64,000 nt of DNA, from the NCBI RefSeq assembly GCF_018835585.1, contig NZ_JAHGVE010000012.1, positions 81,210-145,209 of the forward strand, read 5' to 3'. The notes under the pieces were generated by a model, which was given only the letters and a program-made list of their open reading frames with translations, had not been told where the DNA came from and did not search any database. This document shows positions 9,265 through 19,897 of this stretch, piece after piece; within the stretch, counting starts at the first letter, position 1; each line of letters begins with the position of its first letter. Source of the stretch: Pelorhabdus rhamnosifermentans. Lineage in GTDB: Bacteria; Bacillota; Negativicutes; UMGS1260. A program made the position numbers and the translations under genes.

Positions 9265-10962
9265 TCACCGTAATAGTTGCTGAACTTCGGCAACATAATC
9301 AGCCATAGGAAAGAAAAACTGCTCCCCAGTCTTACGGACTTTAACCTCAATTTGACCTTCGCTCATCGTTTTGGGTCCAATCGTGATTTTTAAGGGATAA
9401 CCAATCAGATCAGCATCCTTGAATTTTACACCCGGTCGTTCTTTGCGATCATCCAAAACCGTTTCAATACCTGCTTGATTCAGCGTATGATAAACTATTG
9501 TAGCAAGTTCTAACTGCGCGGAATCTTTGGCATTAACAGGAATGACAACGGCATGGTAAGGTGCAATAGCTACAGGCCAGATAATACCATTTTCATCATG
9601 TTGCTGCTCTATAGCTGAAGCAAGTGTGCGGCTGACGCCAATCCCATAACAGCCCATAACAAAAGGTTTATCCTTGCCGTTTTCATCTAAATAAGTAGCA
9701 CCAAGAGATTCGCTGTACTTGGTATAAAGCTTAAACACCTGCCCAACTTCAATTCCGCGCGCTGTTTGAACAGATGCCCCGCAGTGAGGACAAGGATCAC
9801 CCTCTGCAATCAAACGGATATCCTTCATAACATCCGGTGTAAAATCCCGCTTAGGATTAACATTTTTGTAATGCTTGTCCTGTTCATTAGCGCCGCAAAT
9901 AGCATTGACCATATTCATGACAGAAGGATCAGCAATCACTTTTACAGACTGAATGCCAATCGGTCCAATAAACCCAGCGACACTCTGAATCTTTTCTTCA
10001 ATCATTCTTTCATCAGCCAATTGCAGTTCCAAACACCTCAAAGCATTTTGTACTTTCACTTCATTGACAGCATGATCGCCACGAACAAGTGCCATGACGA
10101 GACCTTTTTCAGTCTGATAAACAAGACTTTTAATAGTTTTTTCCTGTGGCACATGTAGAAACTGGCAAACTTCTTCAATTGTCTTCGTTCCAGGCGTATG
10201 AATGGACTCAAGGGGTAATAACTCTTCCTGCGGGGCCATAATGGGCGCAAGTTCGGCCTTTTCCACATTGGCTGCATAATCACATTTGGAACAAAAAACA
10301 ACGGCAGCTTCGCCTGAATCAGCCAAAGCCATAAATTCATGAGAGCCACTTCCACCAATCTGCCCCGAATCGGCCTCTACAGGCCGAAACTTGAGTCCGC
10401 AACGACTAAAAATACGATTATAAGCATCATACATTTTTTGATAACTTTCTTGAAGTCCTGCTTCATCACGATCAAAAGAATACAAATCTTTCATAATAAA
10501 TTCGCGACCACGCATCAATCCAAAGCGTGGACGACGCTCATCACGATATTTGTTTTGAATTTGATACAACAGAAGCGGTAATTGACGATACGACCGAACT
10601 TCTGAACGAATGAGAGTTGTAATCATTTCTTCGTGCGTAGGTCCCAAACAAAAATCCCGCTCATGCCTGTCTTTTAGGCGAAACATTTCATCGCCGTATA
10701 CATCCCAGCGGCCGCTTTCTTTCCAAAGTTCTGCTGGCTGCATAATAGGCATTAATAATTCCTGGCCACCTGCAGCATCCATTTCTTGACGAATAATATT
10801 TTCAATTTTTTTTAGTACCCTTAGTGCTAACGGCAAATAGGTATAAACGCCACCAGCCGCTTTACGAATCATACCGGCACGAAACATTAATTTATGACTA
10901 ATAATTTCCGCTTCAGCTGGCGATTCCCTCAGTGTTGGTGCATAAAGTTGTGATGCGCGCAT
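9265..10962 (-). CDS. proS: Prolyl-tRNA synthetase, bacterial type with editing domain
   Basis: Charges tRNA-Pro. The 565-aa product has class II motifs ([19 protein letters not shown], the motif 2 region [21 protein letters not shown], and motif 3 [12 protein letters not shown]) and, between motifs 2 and 3, the YbaK-like cis-editing domain that removes alanine from tRNA-Pro ([13 protein letters not shown]). The C-terminal anticodon-binding domain is present. The start follows AGGAGG by 7 nt. It lies 11 nt after ispG, an operon arrangement common in Firmicutes. Confidence 0.97.
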   Translation of the reverse strand: MRASQLYAPTLRESPAEAEIISHKLMFRAGMIRKAAGGVYTYLPLALRVLKKIENIIRQEMDAAGGQELLMPIMQPAELWKESGRWDVYGDEMFRLKDRHERDFCLGPTHEEMITTLIRSEVRSYRQLPLLLYQIQNKYRDERRPRFGLMRGREFIMKDLYSFDRDEAGLQESYQKMYDAYNRIFSRCGLKFRPVEADSGQIGGSGSHEFMALADSGEAAVVFCSKCDYAANVEKAELAPIMAPQEELLPLESIHTPGTKTIEEVCQFLHVPQEKTIKSLVYQTEKGLVMALVRGDHAVNEVKVQNALRCLELQLADERMIEEKIQSVAGFIGPIGIQSVKVIADPSVMNMVNAICGANEQDKHYKNVNPKRDFTPDVMKDIRLIAEGDPCPHCGASVQTARGIEVGQVFKLYTKYSESLGATYLDENGKDKPFVMGCYGIGVSRTLASAIEQQHDENGIIWPVAIAPYHAVVIPVNAKDSAQLELATIVYHTLNQAGIETVLDDRKERPGVKFKDADLIGYPLKITIGPKTMSEGQIEVKVRKTGEQFFFPMADYVAEVQQLLR

Positions 10963-10973
10963 GTGTAATCCTC

Positions 10974-12044
10974 CTACTTTTCTATCTGATGGTTAATTTC
11001 TTCAAACAAAGCGGCAACAAGCTGATCTTCTGCTACTTTACGTACAATTTCGCCCTTGCGAAACACAAGACCTTCACCCTTGCCACCTGCGATACCAACA
11101 TCTGCTTCTTTGGCCTCCCCGGGTCCATTGACAACGCAACCCATGACAGCCACTGTAAGGGGTACTTTTATTTCAGCAAGCCGTGCCTCTACTTGCGATG
11201 CAATCGAGGCTAAATCAATGTTACAACGCCCACAGGTCGGACAAGAAATAAGTGTTGGCCCATATTCTTTAAGCCCTAGGGACTTTAAGATTTCATTGCC
11301 TACCTTGACTTCATGAACAGGATTTCCTGTAAGTGATACGCGAAGAGTATCACCAATTCCTTCGGCTAGCAACGTGCCAATCCCCACAGCTGATTTAACC
11401 ACACCCGAATGATAAGTGCCAGCCTCTGTAATACCTAAGTGCAGTGGATAATTGACTGTTTGTGACATAAGCCGATAGGCAGCAATCGTCAAGGATACAT
11501 CATGGGCCTTGAGAGAAATTTTAATATCAAAAAAATCTTCCTGCTCTAACAAACGAACATGCTCCATAGCACTGGCCACAAGAGCCTCTGCTGTTGGATG
11601 TCCGCCATACTTAGCTAAAAACTTTTTATCTAATGATCCAGCATTCACACCGATCCGAATGGGTATTTGTTGTTTTTTAGCTGCCTTAACAACAGCTTGA
11701 ACATTTTCTTTGCCGCCAATATTACCCGGATTGATGCGCAAAGCATCAATCCCTCGCTCTATAACCATGAGAGCCAACCGATAATCAAAGTGAATATCAG
11801 CAATTAAGGGAATATCCGTCTGAACTTTAATCTGTTCAATAGCCTGTGCGGCCTGTTCATCTGGAATCGCTAGACGAACAATATCACAACCTGCATCCAC
11901 AAGTTCCTTAATTTGCTCTGTCGTAGCACAAATGTCATGTGTTTTCGTGTTTGTCATTGATTGAACAGAAATGGGGGCATTGCCACCAACAAAGACATTG
12001 CCAATTTTAATTTTACGGGTGTTTTTTCGTTCCAATTCGCTCAC
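10974..12044 (-). CDS. ispG: 4-hydroxy-3-methylbut-2-en-1-yl diphosphate synthase
   Basis: Iron-sulfur enzyme of the MEP isoprenoid pathway that converts MEcPP to HMBPP. The 356-aa product shows [16 protein letters not shown] at the start of the TIM barrel, [18 protein letters not shown], and the C-terminal 4Fe-4S ligands in ISCPTCGRC plus the later [16 protein letters not shown]. The start is GTG. dxr, rseP and cdsA precede it in the same operon, so two MEP enzymes are co-transcribed here. Confidence 0.96.
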   Translation of the reverse strand: MSELERKNTRKIKIGNVFVGGNAPISVQSMTNTKTHDICATTEQIKELVDAGCDIVRLAIPDEQAAQAIEQIKVQTDIPLIADIHFDYRLALMVIERGIDALRINPGNIGGKENVQAVVKAAKKQQIPIRIGVNAGSLDKKFLAKYGGHPTAEALVASAMEHVRLLEQEDFFDIKISLKAHDVSLTIAAYRLMSQTVNYPLHLGITEAGTYHSGVVKSAVGIGTLLAEGIGDTLRVSLTGNPVHEVKVGNEILKSLGLKEYGPTLISCPTCGRCNIDLASIASQVEARLAEIKVPLTVAVMGCVVNGPGEAKEADVGIAGGKGEGLVFRKGEIVRKVAEDQLVAALFEEINHQIEK

Positions 12045-12059
12045 TTCACTCTTATCAGA

Positions 12060-13094
12060 TTAAAATAGATTCAACCGCACAATATCCTTCATTGTCGCAA
12101 AGATCATTAACATAAGAAGCAGTGCCATGCCAATCATTTGTACAAGATAGGTGCTCCTATGACTTAACGGTTTGCCACGCAATCCTTCTACTAACAGAGT
12201 AACAACATGACCCCCATCTAACACAGGTACAGGGAACAGATTAATCAGCCCTAAATTAATGCTTAAAAAAGCTGCAAATTGTAACAGCGGAATCAGTCCC
12301 ATCTGAGCTACCTGTCCCGTCAGCTGAGCAACACCAATCGGACCCGCCACTTCAGCTGCAACCTGACCTGTAATCATTTGTGCAATACCTGTCAGCATGG
12401 CCCCTGCAACAAAATAAGTTTGCTTGCCTGCTAAGACTATCGCCTCAAAAACTCCTGCTACATGATGATGAATAATCGGCATGACGCCCACGACAGCACG
12501 ATTGGCCTTGGCATCAAATTCGGGAACAAGCGTTTTAATCTGAGTCTGCCCATCTCGCTCAATTGTAATATCCAGCGTTTGATTGGCACTTGCTTGAATA
12601 ATGGCAACAAACTGTTTCCAAGATTCAATAGACTGACCATTAATACTAACTATGCGGTCCCCTTCGTTAAACCCCGAAGTTGCTGCCGGACGATTCGGGA
12701 GCAGCGTTCCAAGGACAGGCTGTGTCGAAGCTTCATCCACACCAGAAGCTAAAAAGACGATCATAAACAACACAATAGGTAAAATAAAATTCATCATTGA
12801 GCCAGCAATAATCACGAGAATTCTCGATGCTAACGGCTTAGATTGAAAAGATCGTTCATCTTGCTTCTCATCAGGATCCATCCCAGCAATCTTATTAAAA
12901 CCGCCGAGGGGAATGAGACGCCACGAATAAAGTGTTTCGCCCTTGCGATAAGAAGCAATTTTGGGGCCAAAACCAATAGCAAATTCATCGACGCGCATTC
13001 CTGTCCATTTGGCTGTCATAAAATGCCCGAGTTCATGAAAAAAAACTAACAACCCAAAAACAAAGACAGTTGCAATGATCGTTGTTGATAACAA
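12060..13094 (-). CDS. rseP: RIP metalloprotease RseP (site-2 protease)
   Basis: Intramembrane zinc protease. The 344-aa product has the catalytic HELGH in the first membrane helix (near residue 20), one PDZ domain in the middle (PAATSGFNEGDRIVSINGQ), and the LDGGH motif with the third zinc ligand near the C-terminus, plus at least four hydrophobic helices. The start is probably TTG with GGTGGTGAG upstream. Its place between dxr and ispG is the usual Firmicute one; targets (anti-sigma factors or signal peptides) cannot be read from the sequence. Confidence 0.95.
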   Translation of the reverse strand: MLSTTIIATVFVFGLLVFFHELGHFMTAKWTGMRVDEFAIGFGPKIASYRKGETLYSWRLIPLGGFNKIAGMDPDEKQDERSFQSKPLASRILVIIAGSMMNFILPIVLFMIVFLASGVDEASTQPVLGTLLPNRPAATSGFNEGDRIVSINGQSIESWKQFVAIIQASANQTLDITIERDGQTQIKTLVPEFDAKANRAVVGVMPIIHHHVAGVFEAIVLAGKQTYFVAGAMLTGIAQMITGQVAAEVAGPIGVAQLTGQVAQMGLIPLLQFAAFLSINLGLINLFPVPVLDGGHVVTLLVEGLRGKPLSHRSTYLVQMIGMALLLMLMIFATMKDIVRLNLF

Positions 13095-13115
13095 GTGCTC
13101 ACCACCTTATAAAAA

Positions 13116-14279
13116 TTACTTACCGGAAATAAGGCTGATTCGTTCAGCCGCGAAAATACGAGCCCATTCATCGGCAGCAAAAATCTCATCAATGGACAAA
13201 CTATCGGCTGCATATGTATGTTTTCTGACGACTTGCTCAATAATGCAGGCAATATCCTGATAAGAAATTTGCTGATGCATAAAAGCCGTTACAGCCGTTT
13301 CATTGGCAGCGTTATAAACGCAAGGAAAAGTACCGCCGAGTTTGCCTACGTCATAGGCGAGTTTTAGTGCTGGAAAACGCACCATATCAGGCGCTGAAAA
13401 ACTCAGTGACATCATGTCTTTAAAATCTAGCACAGGATAACTGCCTGCTAGTCGCGCCGGATAAGAAAGAGCATATTGAATAGGAAGACGCATATCCGGC
13501 TGCCCAAGCTGCGCAATCACTGAACCATCTACCGTTTGAATCATAGAATGAACAATACTTTGTGGATGAATGACAACGGTAATGTTTTCATAAGACACAT
13601 CGAATAAATAATGAGCCTCAATCACTTCCAAACCCTTATTGGCTAGTGTGGAAGAATCGATGGTAATCTTCGGTCCCATGGACCATGTAGGATGCTTCAG
13701 ACACTGCTCTAAAGTAACTTGTGAAAGCTCTTGGGCTGTAAGGTCCCGAAAAGGTCCGCCTGATGCAGTCAAATATAGTTTATGCAACTCGGGTCTCTGA
13801 ATTGCCTGCAAACATTGAAAAATAGCACTATGCTCACTATCGACAGGGAGTAACCTCACATGATACTGTGCAACTAACTTTGTCACAATTTCTCCGGCTG
13901 CAACAAGGGTTTCTTTATTCGCTAAAGCAATATTTTTACCCGCGCGAATAGCTGCAATTGTGGGCCGAAGACCGGCAAACCCCACAAGAGAAGTCACAAC
14001 TGTCTGTGTCTCCCCTTCTGTTGCTGCAACAATTAATCCTTCAGGTCCACTCAATATCTTTGTCGGACCGCTATAACGCCTGCGAAGCCTCCTGGCTGCT
14101 TGTTCATCAACAAGAACAGCCATCCGAGGCTGAAGAAGGCGAATTTGTTTCTCAAGTAATTCATCATTTTTTAATGCGGCCAGTGCCGATACTTTAAATA
14201 AGTCTTGATGATGAAAAATAACGTCACATGTTTGTGTACCAATTGATCCCGTACTTCCTAAAATAGCAATAGTCTGCAT
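13116..14279 (-). CDS. dxr: 1-deoxy-D-xylulose 5-phosphate reductoisomerase
   Basis: First committed enzyme of the MEP pathway; makes 2-C-methyl-D-erythritol 4-phosphate with NADPH. The 387-aa sequence starts with the dinucleotide-binding ILGSTGSIGTQT, and shows ANKETLVAAGE, LPVDSEHSAIFQC (metal ligands), TASGGPFRD, and HPTWSMGPKITIDSSTLANK split over the active-site loop. A good site (AAAGGAG) precedes the ATG. It is 10 nt downstream of cdsA and 21 nt upstream of rseP. Confidence 0.97.
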   Translation of the reverse strand: MQTIAILGSTGSIGTQTCDVIFHHQDLFKVSALAALKNDELLEKQIRLLQPRMAVLVDEQAARRLRRRYSGPTKILSGPEGLIVAATEGETQTVVTSLVGFAGLRPTIAAIRAGKNIALANKETLVAAGEIVTKLVAQYHVRLLPVDSEHSAIFQCLQAIQRPELHKLYLTASGGPFRDLTAQELSQVTLEQCLKHPTWSMGPKITIDSSTLANKGLEVIEAHYLFDVSYENITVVIHPQSIVHSMIQTVDGSVIAQLGQPDMRLPIQYALSYPARLAGSYPVLDFKDMMSLSFSAPDMVRFPALKLAYDVGKLGGTFPCVYNAANETAVTAFMHQQISYQDIACIIEQVVRKHTYAADSLSIDEIFAADEWARIFAAERISLISGK

Positions 14280-14289
14280 AATTACTCCT

Positions 14290-15105
14290 TTAGTCTAGCA
14301 AGACAAACACATAATAATACACGGCAGGAACAACAAATAATAAACTATCGAACCTGTCAAGTACACCGCCGTGCCCTGGTAATAAGGTGCCAGAATCTTT
14401 GACTTTCGCAAATCGTTTTATTGCGGATTCTACAAGATCACCCACTGGTGCCATAACCCCAACAATTAGCCCAAGTACTACAACATGAATCCATTCTAAA
14501 TGAATAAACCAACCAAAACAAGCTACAGCAAGTAGACTACCAAACATTCCGCCTAATGATCCTTCAATTGTTTTGCCAGGACTAATGAGTGGACACAGCT
14601 TATGCTTTCCAAACGTTGAACCAACAAAAAAAGCAAAGGTATCACTTGCCCACGTTCCAAGGAATGCAATCCATAAATAAGCTGTTCCTTGATCCATTGT
14701 TGTGGACAAACCGAACGTGGACTCATAAAATCTAAGTAAAATGAGGTGGGAAAAGAGTACTCCAATATAACAAACTCCCAAAACAGTAAACGCAGCATCC
14801 GTAATTTGACAGTCTGGTCTAAAAATAATGCATTGCGTAAGCGCAATTAAAATCATCCCGACTAAAATCGCTAGAGCCTCATAGCTATTCCCTAACCAGG
14901 CTGTAGAACAAACTAATAAAACACTTGTCATACCAAGCCAATAAATACAATGGATATTTTGCTGAGCAACCATCCGTTGAAATTCATGCCATGCCACCAT
15001 GGCAACGAAAGTGATTGTCAGAGCATAGAGCCATTGACCAAAATTAATAACATATACAGTATAAGCCATCCCGATGAGAGCGGTAATAATTCGCTTTCCA
15101 AGCAT
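14290..15105 (-). CDS. cdsA: Phosphatidate cytidylyltransferase
   Basis: Membrane enzyme that makes CDP-diacylglycerol for phospholipid synthesis. The 271-aa protein has about seven hydrophobic segments and the family signature near the C-terminus (MAPVGDLVESAIKRFAKVKDSG, then LPGHGGVLDRFDS). I chose the ATG at 15105, which has GGGTG about 9 nt upstream, over a GTG four codons earlier. It follows uppS directly and precedes dxr, a conserved arrangement linking isoprenoid carrier and phospholipid synthesis. Confidence 0.95.
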   Translation of the reverse strand: MLGKRIITALIGMAYTVYVINFGQWLYALTITFVAMVAWHEFQRMVAQQNIHCIYWLGMTSVLLVCSTAWLGNSYEALAILVGMILIALTQCIIFRPDCQITDAAFTVLGVCYIGVLFSHLILLRFYESTFGLSTTMDQGTAYLWIAFLGTWASDTFAFFVGSTFGKHKLCPLISPGKTIEGSLGGMFGSLLAVACFGWFIHLEWIHVVVLGLIVGVMAPVGDLVESAIKRFAKVKDSGTLLPGHGGVLDRFDSLLFVVPAVYYYVFVLLD

Positions 15106-15118
15106 GTTGACACCCACT

Positions 15119-15901
15119 TTATTTTTTCAGTCCACCAAACCGTCTATCTCTTGCTTGAAAATCTAGTAGTGCTTGTACTAAAACTTGTGGTGTAAAATCA
15201 GGCCAATTCAAAGGAGTAAACCATAATTCGGTATAAGCCGTCTGCCAAAGCAAGAAATTACTTAAGCGCAAATCGCCACTCGGACGGATTAATAATTCCG
15301 GATCAGGCAATGAAGCGGTATAGAGATATTCCGTAATGATATCTTCCCCAATATCATCACTCTTCAGTTCACCTGTGGCTATTTTGTCAGCAAGTGATCG
15401 AAAAGCTCGTACAAGTTCTGCGCGTCCCCCATAATTTACGGCAAGATTTAACGTGAGTCCCTGATTATTACGGGTATATTGGGCAGCATCAAGCATTTTT
15501 TGCTCTAGCGGTTTGGCTAACCGTGATAAATCGCCACTAAACATAATACGTACTTGATTTTGATGTAATTCTTCTACTTCGTTAGTCAAGTAACTAGAAA
15601 ATAAACTCATTAATATATCCACTTCATTTTGTGGTCTTTTCCAATTTTCCGTTGAAAAAGCATAGGCTGTGATAGCGCTAATCCCAATGTCAGAAGCAAA
15701 CCGCACAATTGTTTTAAGTTTTTCAGCACCTGCTTTATGTCCAAAAGACCTTGGCAATCCTTTTTTTTGTGCCCAGCGACCATTACCATCCATAATAAGC
15801 GCAACGTGGCGAGGAAGTTTATCTAGATTTAATTTTTCCATAAGAGAAACCAGTTCTGGTGCTACTTCAGCAGAGCTTTTTTTCGAAAACCAATTTAACA
15901 C
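15119..15901 (-). CDS. uppS: Isoprenyl transferase (undecaprenyl diphosphate synthase)
   Basis: Cis-prenyltransferase that builds the undecaprenyl carrier lipid for cell wall synthesis. Signature blocks are PRHVALIMDGNGRWAQKKG, TAYAFSTENWKRP, NYGGRAELVRA, and the C-terminal RPSGDLRLSNFLLWQ and WPDF. I prefer the GTG at 15901 because GGAGG lies 5 nt upstream; a GTG six codons earlier would place that site inside the gene. About 260 aa, normal. It heads the uppS-cdsA-dxr-rseP-ispG-proS operon just after a terminator. Confidence 0.95.
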   Translation of the reverse strand: MLNWFSKKSSAEVAPELVSLMEKLNLDKLPRHVALIMDGNGRWAQKKGLPRSFGHKAGAEKLKTIVRFASDIGISAITAYAFSTENWKRPQNEVDILMSLFSSYLTNEVEELHQNQVRIMFSGDLSRLAKPLEQKMLDAAQYTRNNQGLTLNLAVNYGGRAELVRAFRSLADKIATGELKSDDIGEDIITEYLYTASLPDPELLIRPSGDLRLSNFLLWQTAYTELWFTPLNWPDFTPQVLVQALLDFQARDRRFGGLKK

Positions 15902-15944
15902 ACCGAGACCTCCAGACACTATTAAACTATTAAACTTACACAGA

Positions 15945-15968
15945 AAACCCCCTCTGTTGAGGGGGTTT
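15945..15968 (-). terminator. Terminator between the PASTA-like orphan and uppS
   Basis: A 10-bp perfect stem (AAACCCCCTC / GAGGGGGTTT, 4-nt loop) followed on the minus strand by TTTTCTG. It lies 58 nt beyond the small gene downstream of frr and 44 nt before the uppS start, ending the rpsB-tsf-pyrH-frr unit. No clear promoter is visible between it and uppS, so partial readthrough is possible. Confidence 0.75.
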
Positions 15969-16025
15969 AGGAGCTACAATAGCACCCTTGGGCAAACCGC
16001 CACAGAGGTACTGCTGTTGTCAACA

Positions 16026-16232
16026 TCAACAATAAGCAGGGCGAATCTTAGCCGCAACAACAAGCTGACAAATAGTTGGCTTTACAAAATTCTGGCGCAA
16101 TACATACCAACAGTCTTTTTGAAGCTCCGCTCGACAGTTTGGCGGTACAGTTTCCACAATTTCGCAGACAATAGCATGGTTATGTAATATGGAAGAAGCT
16201 TCAGCCAAAGAATAACCCGTAACATTCAACAT
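16026..16232 (-). CDS. Small PASTA-like conserved hypothetical protein
   Basis: A 68-aa product starting MLNVTGYSLAEASSILHNH. The pattern GYSLAEA..IL, a beta strand, a PP turn, then YVLRQ and a final LVVAAKI resembles one PASTA repeat, the domain otherwise found on penicillin-binding proteins and serine/threonine kinases. There is no signal peptide or membrane segment, so if it is a PASTA fold it is free in the cytoplasm. It starts 7 nt after frr stops and is therefore in the rpsB operon. The start codon is uncertain, as the ribosome site is weak and lies inside frr. The function is unknown. Confidence 0.6.
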   Translation of the reverse strand: MLNVTGYSLAEASSILHNHAIVCEIVETVPPNCRAELQKDCWYVLRQNFVKPTICQLVVAAKIRPAYC

Positions 16233-16239
16233 AGCTAAC

Positions 16240-17597
<1,358 letters not shown>

Positions 17598-18245
17598 TTA
17601 TTGTTTAACAGCAGCCATAACTTCAGCGGCAAAATCATTCGATTTCTTTTCGATACCTTCCCCAAGCTGAAAACGAGTAAACCGGCGAATAGACACGTTC
17701 TCACCAATTTTCGCAATCGTACCATTAATAAGCTCCGTAACCGTTTGATCAGGATCCTTAATAAACGGCTGTTCCATCAAGCAAATTTCTTTATAAAATT
17801 TATCAATACGGCCAACAATCATTTTCTCAACAATTTTTTCTGGCTTTCCTTCGTTAAGTGCCTGTACTCTCAAAACTTCTTTTTCATGTTCTACAAGTTC
17901 ATCGGGAACTTGATCACGACTAACAAACAAAGGATTATTCGCTGCTACTTGCATAGCAATATCTTTTGCTAATGCTTTGAAATCATCTGTCTTAGCAACA
18001 AAATCCGTTTCACAATTAAGTTCTAACAAAACACCAATGCGTCCACCACCATGTATGTATGCTTGCACAACACCTTCAGCAGCAATACGATTGGCTTTTT
18101 TAGCGGCTGCCGCTAAACCTTTTTCGCGTAAAAAATCAACTGCTTGATCAATATCGCCCTCCGTAGCTGTCAAGGCTTTTTTACAGTCCATCATTCCTGC
18201 GCCTGTACGTTCGCGCAATTCTTTTACACTTTGTGCTGTAATCAT
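17598..18245 (-). CDS. tsf: Elongation factor Ts
   Basis: Guanine nucleotide exchange factor for EF-Tu. It has the UBA-like N-terminus ([20 protein letters not shown]) and the EF-Tu contact motif region [12 protein letters not shown]. At 215 aa it is shorter than the E. coli and B. subtilis proteins (about 280-295 aa) and resembles the compact form with one core subdomain reduced. The compact form is known in other bacteria, so I read it as normal variation. A good site precedes the ATG. Confidence 0.95.
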   Translation of the reverse strand: MITAQSVKELRERTGAGMMDCKKALTATEGDIDQAVDFLREKGLAAAAKKANRIAAEGVVQAYIHGGGRIGVLLELNCETDFVAKTDDFKALAKDIAMQVAANNPLFVSRDQVPDELVEHEKEVLRVQALNEGKPEKIVEKMIVGRIDKFYKEICLMEQPFIKDPDQTVTELINGTIAKIGENVSIRRFTRFQLGEGIEKKSNDFAAEVMAAVKQ

Positions 18246-18268
18246 AAATGTTCCTCCTATTTATTATT

Positions 18269-18310
18269 AAAGGTAAGGAGCACAGAGAAATATCTGTCCC
18301 CCTTACCTTT
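18269..18310 (-). terminator. Hairpin between rpsB and tsf (attenuator or processing site)
   Basis: A 10-bp stem (AAAGGTAAGG / CCTTACCTTT) encloses a second short stem (ACAGA / TCTGT). It lies just after rpsB and before the tsf ribosome site. The minus-strand tail is TTTAATAATAAA, so termination would be inefficient. It may set the S2 to EF-Ts ratio or be an RNase site. Confidence 0.5.
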
Positions 18311-18326
18311 TCCTATGTCTTTATAA

Positions 18327-19031
18327 TTATTCAGCTGCAGCTAACTGTTCGCCTTGTTTACCTTCTAAAATAGCATCAGCCATCTTACCTGTTAACAATT
18401 TGACAGCACGAATAGCATCATCATTACCAGGGATAACATGGTCAATTTCATCAGGGTCACAGTTTGTATCAACAATAGCAACAATAGGAATACCTAATTT
18501 ACGTGCTTCAGCAATGGCGATCCGTTCTTTTCGAGGATCAATAACAAAGAGAGCACCAGGTAATTTATGCATATCTTTAATGCCGCCAAGAAACTTCTGC
18601 AGTCTTTCCATTTCATGACGAAGCGTAATGACTTCTTTTTTAGACAATACATCAAATGTACCGTCTTCTTCCATTTTTTCTAATTCACGTAAACGACCAA
18701 TCCTTTTTTGAATGGTTTGGAAGTTTGTAAGCATACCACCGAGCCATCTTTCATTCACATAATACATTTCGCAGCGCAATGCTTCATCCTTTACAGCTTC
18801 TTGCGCTTGTTTCTTCGTTCCAACAAAAAGTAAAGTTTTCCCTTCACTAGCTAAAGAACGAACGAAATTATAGGCATCTTCCACTCTTTTGACTGTTTTT
18901 TGCAAGTCAATAATGTAAATACCATTGCGCTCCGTAAAAATATAAGGAGCCATCTTCGGGTTCCATCTTCTTGTTTGATGTCCAAAATGGACACCTGCCT
19001 CGAGTAATTGTTTCATCGAAATTACTGACAT
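18327..19031 (-). CDS. rpsB: 30S ribosomal protein S2
   Basis: Essential small-subunit protein. The 234-aa product begins [19 protein letters not shown] and has the signatures [37 protein letters not shown] and [15 protein letters not shown]. The ATG at 19031 is preceded by AGGAGGTG; an in-frame upstream start would run through the leader hairpin. It heads the rpsB-tsf-pyrH-frr operon directly after the fla/che operon, as in Bacillus, and has its own promoter and leader. Confidence 0.97.
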   Translation of the reverse strand: MSVISMKQLLEAGVHFGHQTRRWNPKMAPYIFTERNGIYIIDLQKTVKRVEDAYNFVRSLASEGKTLLFVGTKKQAQEAVKDEALRCEMYYVNERWLGGMLTNFQTIQKRIGRLRELEKMEEDGTFDVLSKKEVITLRHEMERLQKFLGGIKDMHKLPGALFVIDPRKERIAIAEARKLGIPIVAIVDTNCDPDEIDHVIPGNDDAIRAVKLLTGKMADAILEGKQGEQLAAAE

Positions 19032-19059
19032 AGTAAAACACCTCCTGTTTATTATCCGC

Positions 19060-19115
19060 CGCATTTCGCATCTGTTACTGGAACCTATCGGCACAGCCAG
19101 TATCATTGAAATGCG
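19060..19115 (-). promoter_or_regulatory. Structured 5' leader of rpsB
   Basis: Between the predicted promoter and the ribosome site the minus-strand RNA can form an outer 8-bp stem (CGCATTTC / GAAATGCG, 19108-19115 with 19060-19067) enclosing a 6-bp stem (TACTGG / CCAGTA). A two-tier leader like this fits autoregulation by S2, as for many ribosomal protein operons. The role is inference; the base pairing is read directly. Confidence 0.5.
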
Positions 19116-19135
19116 TGTGAATTATACCGAAATAG

Positions 19136-19164
19136 AGTATATCATAACTACTCGCTATATACAA
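19136..19164 (-). promoter_or_regulatory. Predicted sigma-A promoter of rpsB
   Basis: Minus-strand TTGTAT (19164-19159) and TATACT (19141-19136) with a 17-nt spacer. It would start transcription just before the rpsB leader hairpin, allowing rpsB-tsf to be expressed independently of the flagellar operon. Confidence 0.65.
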
Positions 19165-19166
19165 GC

Positions 19167-19182
19167 AAAAAGTAGACTTTTT
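19167..19182 (-). terminator. Short hairpin after the swrB-like gene
   Basis: AAAAAGT / ACTTTTT with a 2-nt loop, about 20 nt beyond the swrB-like stop. AT-rich and weak, so only a possible end for the fla/che operon; readthrough into rpsB is likely. Confidence 0.3.
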
Positions 19183-19203
19183 CTTTAATTGAATAAATAA
19201 TCG

Positions 19204-19872
19204 CTAATTTTTGTTATGTAATTGGAGAAAAAGTGCAATCTCACCTTGCCCCAATCCAGTTGCTTTCGCAATTTCCCTGTCCTTATACCCTTGTTTGAAC
19301 ATGGCCATGATAACAGAGCGTTGTTGATTCATTGACGAACCTAACCCCTCTTGATCAGGAAGGTTAGTATTTTGATTGTTATTTTCCGTTGTATCAAGCC
19401 AACTGTTCTTCTGCCGATTGTACTGAGTAATGCCATAAGGAAGATGAGCAGACTGTTTTGTTGGCATGGAAACAGATGATTCAATTTCTTGTCGATCCAA
19501 TTGCTTCTTTTCTATCTTCGGCAATTTGCCATCAAGTATTTCAATTCGTTCATCCGCCTGTTCAAGTAAATCTTCTAAGTGAGTAATATGGCTTTCTAAA
19601 TTTAAAATTTGCTCCTGATTTACCTTTAGCAATTTGCTATCAAGTATTTCGATTCGTTCATCTGCCTGTTCAAGTAAATCCTCTAAATGAGTAATATGGC
19701 TCTCTAAATTTAAGATGACTCTATCTGCAGTCATTTCAAACTGATTTTGCAATTCACTGGCTGGTTGAAACATCTGATTTGTAAATAATTTTCTTAACAT
19801 ACCCTGCTTGGAATAAACGAACAAACCACAGACAAGCAAAAACGTGAGGCTAACCATCACTGTTGTTAACAT
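19204..19872 (-). CDS. SwrB-like / DUF6115 membrane-anchored coiled-coil protein
   Basis: A 222-aa protein with an N-terminal membrane helix (VMVSLTFLLVCGLFVYS), a predicted coiled coil, a polar linker and a C-terminal HTH-like segment (MFKQGYKDREIAKATGLGQGEIALF). The position directly before rpsB and after sigD matches B. subtilis swrB, which promotes flagellar type III export, and the architecture matches the DUF6115 group. The coiled coil contains a tandem duplication of 36 residues (NLESHITHLEDLLEQADERI occurs twice). Start chosen at the ATG with GAGGTG 7 nt upstream. Function is inferred from position. Confidence 0.65.
   Translation of the reverse strand: MLTTVMVSLTFLLVCGLFVYSKQGMLRKLFTNQMFQPASELQNQFEMTADRVILNLESHITHLEDLLEQADERIEILDSKLLKVNQEQILNLESHITHLEDLLEQADERIEILDGKLPKIEKKQLDRQEIESSVSMPTKQSAHLPYGITQYNRQKNSWLDTTENNNQNTNLPDQEGLGSSMNQQRSVIMAMFKQGYKDREIAKATGLGQGEIALFLQLHNKN
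19521..19720 (-). repeat. 108-bp tandem duplication inside the swrB-like gene
   Basis: The segment starting at 19521 recurs at 19629 with a period of 108 bp (36 codons). About 92 bp of each copy align with few mismatches. Nearly all differences are silent, and the encoded coiled-coil block is almost identical, differing at the end (DSKLLK against DGKLPK). Confidence 0.9.
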
Positions 19873-19897
19873 AAAAAGACACCTCAATCATGAAATA

